The position numbers and the translations under genes were made by a program. From CAYUCE01 sp964443275 (GTDB taxonomy: Bacteria > Bipolaricaulota > Bipolaricaulia > CAYUCE01): a DNA stretch of 21,799 nucleotides. Each line of letters opens with the position of its first letter. The stretch's first letter is position 1. The notes under the pieces were generated by a model that was given only the letters and a program-made list of their open reading frames with translations, was not told the DNA's origin and ran no database searches. Below are positions 1 through 6,576 of this stretch, piece by piece. The DNA lies in assembly GCA_964443275.1 (NCBI GenBank), contig CAYUCE010000028.1, forward strand, positions 1 through 21,799. Reading direction: 5' to 3'.

Positions 1-2
1 CT

Positions 3-113
3 CTATAGGCTTTTTGCCCCTTTTATTTTTTGCCTAAGAGGGGGAAGTTGAGCTAATGAGCACATTAGAAGGGCAATTATCATAACTCCGATTATAATTC
101 GAAAGTTTTTCAT
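3..113 (-). CDS. Small hydrophobic peptide, 36 residues, unknown function
   Basis: I do not recognise this peptide. The ATG at 113 has a strong ribosome binding site (AAGGAG, eight bases upstream). The product starts with MKNFRIIIGVMIIALLMC, a basic N-terminus followed by a hydrophobic stretch, which looks like a signal peptide or membrane anchor. A short polar, basic tail (residues 27-36) follows, and the frame ends at TAG (5-3). A cysteine sits at residue 18 but the preceding LLM is not a good lipobox. A consensus promoter (402-429, minus strand) lies about 280 bases upstream with no other long gene between, so this may be the first clear gene of that transcript. It could be a small membrane peptide, or the intact start of a secreted protein that has lost its remainder. 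The good start signals support translation; function is unknown. Confidence 0.4.
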   Translation of the reverse strand: MKNFRIIIGVMIIALLMCSLAQLPPLRQKIKGAKSL

Positions 114-401
114 GGTAATCACTCCTTGAATTTAATATTTTTCACTTGGGGTAGTAACTCCTTTTGAAATTTTCTTTCAACTCTGTAAGTCACTCACCTC
201 CCTTTTAAAGAATTAACTTAAATATTACACTTTTACAGCTCTCCTGGATTATTATTGACATGCAAACTTACGAAGCAGAGGGTTGAACTTAATAAAAATA
301 TGAGATTCTACAAACATGGACTTTACAGAAATTTTGTAAATCAAATACTCGAAAAGTACAATGAAAACTTCCGGCCTTTCCCACCTCCCGTCCACTGATT
401 C

Positions 402-429
402 ATTATAATAATAAATCATAATTTGTCAA
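402..429 (-). promoter_or_regulatory. Consensus sigma-A type promoter, minus strand
   Basis: Read on the minus strand there is TTGACA (429-424), a 16-base spacer and TATAAT (407-402), a perfect match to both consensus hexamers. Transcription would start near 395 and run left towards the small peptide at 113-3, giving a leader of about 280 bases. Three Shine-Dalgarno-like purine tracts occur in that leader (near 211-205, 163-158 and 127-122). Confidence 0.6.
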
Positions 430-505
430 ATTTTCACTCCGTATAACCAAGGGTTTCATACAAGCTTAATAACACTTATCACCTCAATTTTAAAGGCAAA
501 CGAAA

Positions 506-562
506 CCAAGAGAAAGTGAGGGTCACCCTCTCTTGGAAAACTGAGCATTATTCAAAGCTCAG
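506..562. repeat. Two adjacent hairpins in gene-poor DNA
   Basis: The first inverted repeat has outer arms CCAAGA (506-511) and TCTTGG (531-536), with an inner pair GAGGGT/ACCCTC (518-523 and 525-530). Five bases later comes CTGAGC (541-546) with GCTCAG (557-562) around a 10-base loop. On the minus strand the first hairpin is followed by TTTCGTTT, a poor U tract, so it could be a weak terminator for leftward transcription. Otherwise the stretch 114-691 holds only the promoter at 402-429 and the leader of the small peptide; I see no other gene in it. Confidence 0.35.
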
Positions 563-691
563 CAAGCTGGAAGAAAATAACAGCCAAAGCAGTTAAGATC
601 AACCATCACCAGTCAGGTTACTGCTGAGAATTTATAAACCAGGCCCCGAAATTTAAGGGGAACGGAAATAAAATTAATCATTCTAGCTAAG

Positions 692-943
692 ATGAAAAGG
701 CGGAGAGCTAAGGACGCCAAGAGCATTAGAAATCAAGAAGTGGACAAAAATATCTATTTAATGAGGGATATAAATGGACAAGTTTTTATGGGTAAGGAAA
801 TTAAAGCGAGGCTAGTAGATTGGTAGATTCTCAAAAAGACTAAGAATCGGTATCATACGAACCCTCCTTTAGCAAAGTTTGGATATGAATTAGGTGATTT
901 TACCTTCTTGAAAGGCAAATATAACCTTCATTATAAGAGCTAG
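692..943 (+). pseudogene. Possible decayed GIY-YIG nuclease domain with an in-frame TAG
   Basis: From the ATG at 692 a frame of 44 codons ends at TAG (824-826). The same frame then stays open for 38 more codons up to TAG at 941-943. Read through, it contains NIYLMRDINGQVFMGKEIKA, then an R-L-V-D-W segment, then KKTKNRYHTNPPLAKFGYEL and GDFTFL. This order resembles a GIY-YIG nuclease: an 'IY' strand, a 'YIG'-like FMG, a conserved Arg in the next helix, then the K-x-K-N-x-Y and N-x-x-L-x-x-x-G-x-x-x-F-x-F pattern of homing-type members. The first Gly is Asn, YIG is FMG, and no Shine-Dalgarno site precedes the ATG. I infer a remnant rather than a working gene. A chance open frame is the main alternative. 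Confidence 0.35.
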
Positions 944-964
944 CTTGAACAAAATTTGAAGGTT

Positions 965-1660
965 CTATTTATATTCTTCCTTCCATTTTTCCAGGCTAAA
1001 ATCTTCTCCTTGGAAAAATGATTTCTGAGTTGATTCTTCTTTTAATCTATCTCTTGCTCGCCTCAAAATTTCTTCAGCATGCTCTTCCGGAAACTTGCAA
1101 GCTCCATGTGAATCCATATGCACCATATCTCCTGGCATTACATTCATTCCACCAACTTCCACGGGGGTAGCTACCGATCTAACTGTGAAATTTCCATGAG
1201 CAGGAGTCAAACCTGTTGCTAGCATCTGTATATCCGTTTCCTCCCTAATTTCATCATAATCCCTCATTGGACCATCGGAGATAATACCCACCACCCCTAA
1301 AGCACTGAACATATTAGCCATTATTCCTCCGAAAAGGCCTACACGATTCTTAAGTTCAGTAGGGAAATCCTGTTTTGCACATAGGATAATAGGTTTCTTG
1401 GTTTTATCTAAATGTTCGGGGAGGGCCCACTTGCTAGTTTGCCTCCCGCTATATGGGTTTTCCAGTGAGTAAGTAACTGTGGCTACGTAACCAACTCTGG
1501 GACCGTATTCTGGATACATGCATTTAATTGTGGTGTTCGTATACCACTGATCAAACCAAGCATCGTAAATCCCTAGCGAGTCATCATAAGTGGCAACAGC
1601 GTTAGTAATTGCCGGGGTATCAATTTTTTCTAATTTCGATATTATATCTTTGGAAATCAA
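965..1660 (-). CDS. RraA family protein (aldolase/RraA-like fold)
   Basis: This 231-residue protein belongs to the RraA/HMG aldolase-like family. Members include metal-dependent aldolases or decarboxylases of pyruvate-type acids and the RNase E inhibitor RraA. The diagnostic block sits around residues 110-137: G-G-I-M-A-N-M-F-x-A-L-G-V-V-G, then I-I-S-D-G-P-M-R-D, where the G...R-D residues line the metal and substrate site of the family. The C-terminal part has V-M-P-G-D-x-V-H-M-D, also typical. It is longer than E. coli RraA (about 160 residues), with an extended N-terminus carrying several Trp and Tyr residues. The start is TTG at 1660, chosen because AGGAGGG lies six bases upstream and no ATG fits. 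An 8-base inverted repeat (923-930/957-964) lies just past the stop. The substrate cannot be told from sequence; an enzyme role is more likely than RNase E control. Confidence 0.8.
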   Translation of the reverse strand: MISKDIISKLEKIDTPAITNAVATYDDSLGIYDAWFDQWYTNTTIKCMYPEYGPRVGYVATVTYSLENPYSGRQTSKWALPEHLDKTKKPIILCAKQDFPTELKNRVGLFGGIMANMFSALGVVGIISDGPMRDYDEIREETDIQMLATGLTPAHGNFTVRSVATPVEVGGMNVMPGDMVHMDSHGACKFPEEHAEEILRRARDRLKEESTQKSFFQGEDFSLEKWKEEYK

Positions 1661-1886
1661 TTTTTTCCCTCCTTATAATTTTTAAATTTGGCTTTACGAG
1701 GTTTGTTTTTTTGATAGCCCTATGAAAAAACTCTAAGCAATGGATACCAAAATTGCTCTAATAAAAATTAGATAACTCGAATTTTCTGAATTTTACTAAA
1801 GCTCAACTTTGAGGTTTTTGAGCAGCCGAAATTGAGATTAGTTCAATAAGCGATGAAAAACTTACCACCCACTCTCCTAGTTGTAA

Positions 1887-2564
1887 TTATAGGATTTGAA
1901 CTTTAATCTCGGTATCTTTTAGTTTTCTCTTAAAACTTTCTGGATCGGCTTTAGGCTTCTCAGTGAGGCTATAGTGTACGGGGATGACAATTTTTGGACT
2001 TATCATTTGGGCTGCTTGAGCAGCTTCTGGAACATCCATAGTATAAGTTCCACCGATAGGAAGAAATGCTACATCAATGCTTTCTTTTTTGATAAGTTTC
2101 ATCTCAGGGATGAAATCAGTGTCTCCCGCATAATAAAGCTTTTTCCCTCTAATTTCCAAGATCACACCCATTCCTAGGCCTTTTGGATGAAAAGGTTCAC
2201 CCGATGGGCGGAAACGATGCTCATTGTAAGCCTGCACAGCTTCGATCTGAATTCCCTGAAATTCGATTTCTTGACCAACTTCAATCTCCTGAGTTGTTGC
2301 AGCCTTAATTTTGTTAAGATCACAACCTTTCTTTCCCAGAACATTAGTTTCTGCTTTTAATAATTGATTAATCGCTTCAGGATCAAAGTGATCATGATGG
2401 GGATGGGTGCTGATAATTAGGTCCGCTTTATCTTCTATACCACTAAGAACCGCGGAGAAAGGGTCAAGATAAATTAACTTTTCTCCTTGTACATTGATCT
2501 GAATCGTGGAATGACCTATCCACTTTATCCCTAAGTCGTCGATTTGAATCTCTTCATTAGCCAT
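1887..2564 (-). CDS. Metal-dependent hydrolase, metallo-beta-lactamase fold (UPF0173-like)
   Basis: A 225-residue single-domain protein of the metallo-beta-lactamase superfamily, closest in layout to the UPF0173/YtkL and UlaG-like group. The metal-binding motif is STHPHHDHFDPEA (HxHxDH) near residue 55. It is followed by the typical later ligands: A-Y-N-E-H near 115, Y-Y-A-G-D-T-D-F near 147 (the bridging Asp) and I-P-V-H-Y-S near 195. The N-terminal strand I-K-W-I-G-H-S-T also fits UPF0173, where this His is conserved. The ATG at 2564 follows GGAG at four bases. No signal peptide is seen, so it should be cytoplasmic. It lies upstream of rraA-like in the same direction, separated by 226 bases, so co-transcription is uncertain. 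The physiological substrate of UPF0173 proteins is not established. Confidence 0.85.
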   Translation of the reverse strand: MANEEIQIDDLGIKWIGHSTIQINVQGEKLIYLDPFSAVLSGIEDKADLIISTHPHHDHFDPEAINQLLKAETNVLGKKGCDLNKIKAATTQEIEVGQEIEFQGIQIEAVQAYNEHRFRPSGEPFHPKGLGMGVILEIRGKKLYYAGDTDFIPEMKLIKKESIDVAFLPIGGTYTMDVPEAAQAAQMISPKIVIPVHYSLTEKPKADPESFKRKLKDTEIKVQIL

Positions 2565-2872
2565 TATTCTCCTTTCTTAAAATACATTATATATATTGCG
2601 ATCAATGGTAATTGAGCTTTTTAAAAAATTAACCCTTCCTTTTAAGCAGATAAATCCAAAAGCGAGTTTTATCCCTTTTTCTCGTCTTCATTTCTTCCAA
2701 AAACGTTTTTATTTTACAAGGGCTCTTTTTGAGGTGGCAGTTTATAACATCTAGGCTTTTAACAGTCAACTACTAAATAATCCAGCCATTCCCTTAAAGC
2801 ATTTAACAAAGGTTGATTATATTTTGGAAACCTAAAAGCAATTTGGTCCATGTTGATGATGGTTTTTAGATA
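2565..2872. other. Intergenic stretch without a clear gene
   Basis: AT-rich spacer between the hydrolase and the PLD-like gene. It must hold the leader of the hydrolase gene: TATAAT occurs on the minus strand near 2592, without a good -35. A 30-codon minus-strand frame (2851-2759) encodes a protein-like segment (IAFRFPKYNQPLLNALREWL) but has no ribosome binding site. It may be a gene remnant or chance. Confidence 0.3.
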
Positions 2873-3478
2873 TCAACCACCACATTTCATAAAACCTTTA
2901 GAGTAATTGTACCACATATAGAGAAATTGTTTAGTGTAACTCTCCACTATTTCCTTATTTCTGATTACAACTAGGTTTTCCCAATTTCTCTCGTCAGCAT
3001 TATCACTCCAGTTATAAGAACCGGTGATAACTACCTGGTTGTTAATTACGGCAAATTTATGGTTCATTTGGTAAGATGGTGGGTCTTCAAATCTAATTTC
3101 AACATCGCCAGATTTGCATATCTCCTCTAAGCTAGGGGCTCCGCGTTCCTCACTATGGGCGTAGGTTCTTTCCAAATAAAACCTGAGTATAGCGTTATTT
3201 AAGGCAGCCATTTTTATGGCCAGTCGGATATCTCTGTCGGTAAGAGAACGCATCGCCAGATAAAGGGTATCCCCATCTTTGAGGTCGTTTAAAATATCAA
3301 TAATTACCTTTTCCGGGTGGTCGTCATTATCATCCGAAGATAAAGGATAAGCAAAGTAGACCCCTATATCCTTGGTTTCTTGGTTTTGACCGCTGGAAAG
3401 AACAGGAAAAGAGCTAAAGCTAACTAGAACGGCTAGTCCTAATATACATATATGCTTTACGAATTTGGATAGTTTCAT
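2873..3478 (-). CDS. Exported single-domain phospholipase D-like protein with altered HKD motif
   Basis: A 201-residue protein with a signal peptide (basic start, hydrophobic core at about residues 9-27, then S-S-G-Q), so it probably acts outside the membrane. The mature part has the one-domain Nuc/mitoPLD architecture: I-G-V-Y-F-A-Y-P near 38, a helix with A-I-K-M-A-A near 86, and the core YQMNHKFAVINN followed by V-V-I-T-G-S-Y-N-W-S. Such proteins dimerise and cleave phosphodiesters in nucleic acids or lipids. In the usual HxKxxxxD motif the Lys and the downstream GSxN are kept here, but the aligned His and Asp are both Asn (codons 3062-3064 and 3041-3043). Activity is therefore doubtful unless the neighbouring His substitutes. 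The ATG at 3478 has GGAGG eight bases upstream. It stands alone. Confidence 0.8.
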   Translation of the reverse strand: MKLSKFVKHICILGLAVLVSFSSFPVLSSGQNQETKDIGVYFAYPLSSDDNDDHPEKVIIDILNDLKDGDTLYLAMRSLTDRDIRLAIKMAALNNAILRFYLERTYAHSEERGAPSLEEICKSGDVEIRFEDPPSYQMNHKFAVINNQVVITGSYNWSDNADERNWENLVVIRNKEIVESYTKQFLYMWYNYSKGFMKCGG

Positions 3479-3647
3479 CGTTTACACCTCCTAATAGCTA
3501 ACTTTAAACTATAGCTCCGGATTTTCCAAGCCTTGCAATCTCACATCTCGCCAGTCAACATTATATTTTTGGTAAGTAATATATGTGGTAGGCTTCTTTT
3601 ATTACGGTCAGGTAAGCGCTAAGCCCATTTTAGCGGCTCACCGATAT

Positions 3648-3676
3648 TTGACAATCGTGAAGGGAGCTGTTAAGAT
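3648..3676 (+). promoter_or_regulatory. Promoter for tRNA-Met and ruvX
   Basis: TTGACA (3648-3653), a 17-base spacer and TAAGAT (3671-3676) form a good sigma-A promoter. The transcript would start near 3683, about 58 bases before the tRNA. A 14-base AT-only palindrome (TTATTTTAAAATAA) lies between promoter and tRNA. Confidence 0.6.
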
Positions 3677-3740
3677 TATTTAAACATCGCAATCAGTTTT
3701 TTTATTTTAAAATAAGTTTTTAATAAGTAGTCGTATTCCC

Positions 3741-3819
3741 GGCGGTGTAGCTCAATCGGTTTAAGAGCGCGCGGCTCATATCCGCGAGGCTCAGGGTTCG
3801 AGTCCCTGCACCGCCACCA
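3741..3819 (+). tRNA. tRNA-Met (anticodon CAT), elongator type
   Basis: A complete cloverleaf can be drawn: acceptor GGCGGTG/CACCGCC (3741-3747/3809-3815), D stem GCTC/GAGC, anticodon stem CGCGG/CCGCG around the loop CTCATAT (anticodon 3777-3779), T stem CAGGG/CCCTG with loop TTCGAGT, discriminator A, and an encoded CCA (3817-3819). The initiator form is excluded because base 1 pairs with base 72 and the anticodon stem lacks the three GC pairs next to the loop. The acceptor stem begins like the Bacillus elongator tRNA-Met (GGCGGTGTAGCTC). A lysidine-type tRNA-Ile(CAT) is the alternative, but it is less likely from the acceptor stem. Confidence 0.93.
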
Positions 3820-3840
3820 GATTGTCTGTACAAAAATTTT

Positions 3841-4272
3841 ATGGGCAAAAGAATTATGGCCCTCGACTGGGGAGAAAAGAGGATAGGGTGGGCGATAAGC
3901 GATCCTTCGGCTACTCTGGTAGGCAAAAGAGGAATCTATCAGAGGGAAAAAGAGGGCAAGGATTTGGAATTTTTTAAAAGGCTGGCTTTGAAAAACGAGG
4001 TCAGCAAACTAGTAATCGGTCTGCCCCGCAACATGGATGGCTCTTTAGGAAAACAGGCCCAGAGGGTAGTTAAATTCAAAGAGAAATTGGATGAAAAGCT
4101 TACCTTACAAGTAAATCTTTTCGATGAAAGGCTTACCACCCAGGAAGCGGAAAGAATCCTGCTAAAAGGGGATATGCGTAGAGCTAAACGCAAAAAAGTA
4201 ATAGATGGAATTTCTGCTTCTCTTATCCTGCAGGCTTATCTGGAAAGTAAAAGATCGAAGAATTCAAGTTAA
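3841..4272 (+). CDS. ruvX: Putative pre-16S rRNA nuclease / Holliday junction resolvase YqgF (RuvX)
   Basis: A 143-residue member of the YqgF/RuvX family, an RNase H-fold nuclease linked to 16S rRNA 5' end maturation and, more tentatively, to Holliday junction cleavage. Seen in order: MALDWGEKRIGWAISD (first catalytic Asp, residues 6-21), V-I-G-L-P-R-N-M-D-G-S near 60, F-D-E-R-L-T-T-Q-E-A near 97 (catalytic Glu region) and D-G-I-S-A-S-L-I-L-Q-A-Y-L near 124 (last acidic residue). Length is normal. The start at 3841 keeps the first beta strand; a later ATG (3856) would remove it. No Shine-Dalgarno sequence precedes the start, and the gene begins only 21 bases after the tRNA CCA, so it is probably made from the tRNA transcript. 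Confidence 0.93.
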   Translation: MGKRIMALDWGEKRIGWAISDPSATLVGKRGIYQREKEGKDLEFFKRLALKNEVSKLVIGLPRNMDGSLGKQAQRVVKFKEKLDEKLTLQVNLFDERLTTQEAERILLKGDMRRAKRKKVIDGISASLILQAYLESKRSKNSS

Positions 4273-4293
4273 GATTCTCACTGCCTTTGTAAA

Positions 4294-4955
4294 TTAATTC
4301 TCTTTGAGCGATTCTTTATAATATTTACATATATCCTTAAACAAGGATCGGCTGCAGTGAGGCTTTCTGGCCACACATATTTCCCGGCCATATCTTATCA
4401 AGTGCAAATGCAATTGATATTTAAGTTGATCGGGGATGAGTGAGTTAAGCTTATCATGAGGTTCTTCGTTTTCTTTAACTAGACCTAACCGTCTAATGAT
4501 CCTTCTGATGTGAGTATCCACTGGAAAGTAAGGTTTTCCTAAACTAAAGATTAAGACCACTCCGGCCGTCTTTTTGCCCACCCCGTTAAATTTTAGAAGC
4601 TCTTTTAAAGCCTCCTGGCAAGGCATAGTTTTTAAATAATCCAGGCTTAGGTTGCCGCGTTCTTTTTTATGGTAAGTAAAATTTCTTTTATCCGGGAAGC
4701 TTTCTGGTTATGAAGTCCCCCTACTTTAATAGCTTCAGCTATTTCCTTCTCTGCCGCTCTTGCTAGATCCCGGTTGGTGGAAAATTTATCCCTCAAATTT
4801 CGATAAGCTCTATCACGATTGCGGTCATTTGTATTTTGAGAGAGGATGGTTTTAATTAGAACTTCTAGTGGGGACCCTGAGGGTATCCAACTCTCTTGGC
4901 CGTATTTATTTTCGAGCCTTCTGGCTATTTCTAAATTTTTGTCAATTCCGTCCAT
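4294..4955 (-). pseudogene. nth: Endonuclease III family DNA glycosylase (nth), frame broken at A AAA AAG
   Basis: Two frames together encode an endonuclease III-type HhH-GPD protein, a base excision enzyme that removes oxidised pyrimidines. The first (4955-4647) carries L-I-K-T-I-L-S-Q-N-T-N-D-R-N and ends early. The second frame continues with G-N-L-S-L-D-Y-L-K-T-M-P, the helix-hairpin-helix FNGVGKKTAGVV with the catalytic Lys, and VDTHIRR with the catalytic Asp. The switch point is at 4668-4662 on the minus strand: the phase is ATA AAA AAG, so either one extra A or a -1 ribosomal shift restores a 220-residue protein, a normal length. The C-terminal [4Fe-4S] motif is C-x6-C-x2-S-x5-C: the third Cys is Ser (codon 4345-4347). 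Programmed frameshift, recent decay and a sequence error are all possible. Confidence 0.85.
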
Positions 4956-5081
4956 AATGAATTATCAAATCCTACTTAAAATTCTTGTCGGCAGCAAATC
5001 TTTTGGTAACAAGCCGCTATGTAAAGAAATTGAAAAATACAAGCTAGGTTCCTATGCTTGGTTAAGGAGAGGAGTAAGATC

Positions 5082-5294
5082 GTGAAGAGCGAAGATATCG
5101 AAAAGACTTTGGAAGGCCCGTTTATACGTGGACACTTAAATATCTATGTTGGTAGTCAAGAGCGGAAAAAATTACTGAAACTTTTGCTAAGGGCTTGCAA
5201 TAAAAAGAGTATATCCGCCTGTATCTTCGAAGCTATAAAGTATTACCTTACGAAAAAACAGGCGGAGGAGGAGGATTTAACTTCACATAACTAA
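5082..5294 (+). CDS. Small ribbon-helix-helix-like protein, 70 residues
   Basis: Not a gene I can name. The GTG at 5082 is chosen because GGAG (5071-5074) lies seven bases upstream; an earlier in-frame TTG at 5058 has no such site. The product has a probable strand (HLNIYVG, about residues 18-24). A charged helix (SQERKKLLKLLLRAC) and a second helix SISACIFEAIKYYLTKK follow. This strand-helix-helix order and the 'A-I-x-x-Y-L' end are those of CopG/Arc-type DNA-binding proteins, so a small dimeric repressor is the best guess. The last 12 bases overlap the end of the convergent coiled-coil gene. No toxin partner is visible beside it. Confidence 0.6.
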   Translation: MKSEDIEKTLEGPFIRGHLNIYVGSQERKKLLKLLLRACNKKSISACIFEAIKYYLTKKQAEEEDLTSHN

Positions 5295-6341
5295 GGCTAC
5301 TACGATTGCAGCAAGCCCGCCCAAAAGCCCGATGGTGGCCATAGAGCTGGCTGAATTAATTCTACTTTCGTTTTCAGATACTCTTTCATCCAGTGCTTCT
5401 ATAGCTTGGTTTAAAGATTGGACGGCCGAGGTATTCTCATCGATTGCACCTTTAATCTCTTCACCTAATCCGGAGTCTTTAATCTGTTGAATATCTTGTT
5501 CCAAGAGGTAGATCTTCTTTTTGTTGCTTTTTAGTTCTATCAATAGGTTCTTTATGGCATCCTTTATAGAAGTGACTTTGCCTTGAAGTTCTGTAATTTC
5601 CCCTACCTCTATTTGCCTCTTGATTTGGACTATCTGAGTAGTAGTAGTTTCCAATCTTGAACTTACGGTTTCTACCTTGTCTTGTAGCTTAGATATTTTG
5701 ACCTCGCTATTTTCTACTCTTGACGAAATACCGCCTACGGTATTTCTAAGCTCCACTACCGCCGGCTGTAGGTTTTGCAAGTTTGAGGAAAGGCCGTCTA
5801 CAGTATTTTGAAGCTTTTCTACTTTTGGTTCCAAGCCTTGAAGCGTGGCCACTTCACTTTTTACGTTTTCCTCCAGTATTTTAAACTGGGCTTCACTTTG
5901 CTCAACTCTAGTTCGAAGTGCCTTAATCAAGTCCTTGTTATCTGTGACCTGCTCAGATAATTGACCAACCGTTTTCTCTAAGTCCATTACTTTTGGTTTT
6001 AATTTTTCCAGTTCCTCTACCGTGGTGGCCATTTTGGTCAATTTGCCTTCCACCATCTTGTAATTGTAGGTAAGATCCTTGGCTATGTTTTCGGTGGTGG
6101 CAATGCGAGGTCGTAGAGATTCCACCTCGGTGGTCATCTTATTTTCCAGCTGGACGACCTCTACAGAGATGGATTTTATGGTATCCTGCAACTCTACTAC
6201 CATATCCTCCAGATTGGTCACCTGCTTTTCCAGTTGATCTTTCGTCCCCTCTTGCCCAAAAGCTATGGTCATAAAGAGTGAGACTATTATCACCGCAATT
6301 ATCCCCGTCATTGATGGGGCCGACATTCTTTTCTTTAACAT
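5283..6341 (-). CDS. Coiled-coil protein with hydrophobic segments at both ends
   Basis: A 352-residue protein of unknown function. Residues 12-29 (GIIAVIIVSLFMTIAFG) form a signal peptide or anchor. The last 20 residues (ATIGLLGGLAAIVVALVM at the end) form a second membrane segment. Nearly everything between is heptad coiled coil, rich in Leu, Val, Glu, Lys and Ser and with no Cys. At least three related units are visible, built on L-x-P-K/A-V-x-x-L-x-x-T-V-x-x-L/I-S (LKPKVMDLEKTV, LEPKVEKLQNTV, LQPAVVELRNTV). If the first segment is cleaved, the protein is a long rod held by its C-terminus; if not, both ends sit in the membrane. The ATG at 6341 follows GGAGG. It diverges from the NifX-PspA gene and may share its control region. 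Resemblance to known coiled-coil proteins would be compositional. Confidence 0.75.
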   Translation of the reverse strand: MLKKRMSAPSMTGIIAVIIVSLFMTIAFGQEGTKDQLEKQVTNLEDMVVELQDTIKSISVEVVQLENKMTTEVESLRPRIATTENIAKDLTYNYKMVEGKLTKMATTVEELEKLKPKVMDLEKTVGQLSEQVTDNKDLIKALRTRVEQSEAQFKILEENVKSEVATLQGLEPKVEKLQNTVDGLSSNLQNLQPAVVELRNTVGGISSRVENSEVKISKLQDKVETVSSRLETTTTQIVQIKRQIEVGEITELQGKVTSIKDAIKNLLIELKSNKKKIYLLEQDIQQIKDSGLGEEIKGAIDENTSAVQSLNQAIEALDERVSENESRINSASSMATIGLLGGLAAIVVALVM

Positions 6342-6380
6342 ACCGAATACCTCCTCAGTTTGTCCGGTTATTTGAAATAT

Positions 6381-6410
6381 ATTATAAGTAGCTTATCCCA
6401 TAAGTGCCAT
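6381..6410 (-). promoter_or_regulatory. Candidate promoter of the coiled-coil gene
   Basis: On the minus strand TATAAT (6386-6381) is preceded at 18 bases by ATGGCA (6410-6405), four matches of six to the -35 consensus. It lies about 40 bases before the start codon. Confidence 0.4.
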
Positions 6411-6547
6411 ACATTACATTATTTTAGATGGGCAAAGGATCGAAGGAATCGTGTTAACCTAAACTGGGAAATTTGGGGTGGTAGGCGGTGATAGGAGTTA
6501 GGTAGCCAGATGTAGGAGGTATCTTGTTGATCACCTTAATTTGGAAC

Positions 6548-6576
6548 TTGCAAAAGCTTTTAAGCTCAATTATTAT
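6548..6576 (+). promoter_or_regulatory. Candidate promoter of the NifX-PspA gene
   Basis: TTGCAA (6548-6553), a 17-base spacer and TATTAT (6571-6576) would start a transcript near 6583 with a leader of about 77 bases. The rest of the divergent spacer (6411-6547) holds a G-rich run with five TAGG repeats and a 19-20 codon frame (6524-6583) behind AGGAGG. Confidence 0.5.

Noticed and set aside
923..964. 8-base inverted repeat AACCTTCA/TGAAGGTT just past the RraA-like gene
   Set aside because: AT-rich, long loop and no T tract downstream on the minus strand; not a convincing terminator.
2759..2851. 30-codon minus-strand frame with protein-like sequence
   Set aside because: No ribosome site, very short, and I cannot match it to any family.
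3741..3819. tRNA-Ile(CAT) or initiator tRNA-Met
   Set aside because: Base pair 1-72 and the anticodon stem exclude the initiator; the acceptor stem matches elongator Met better than Ile2.
3720..3926. Minus-strand frame across the tRNA and the start of ruvX
   Set aside because: It runs through a complete tRNA; the translation is a typical artefact of antisense tRNA.
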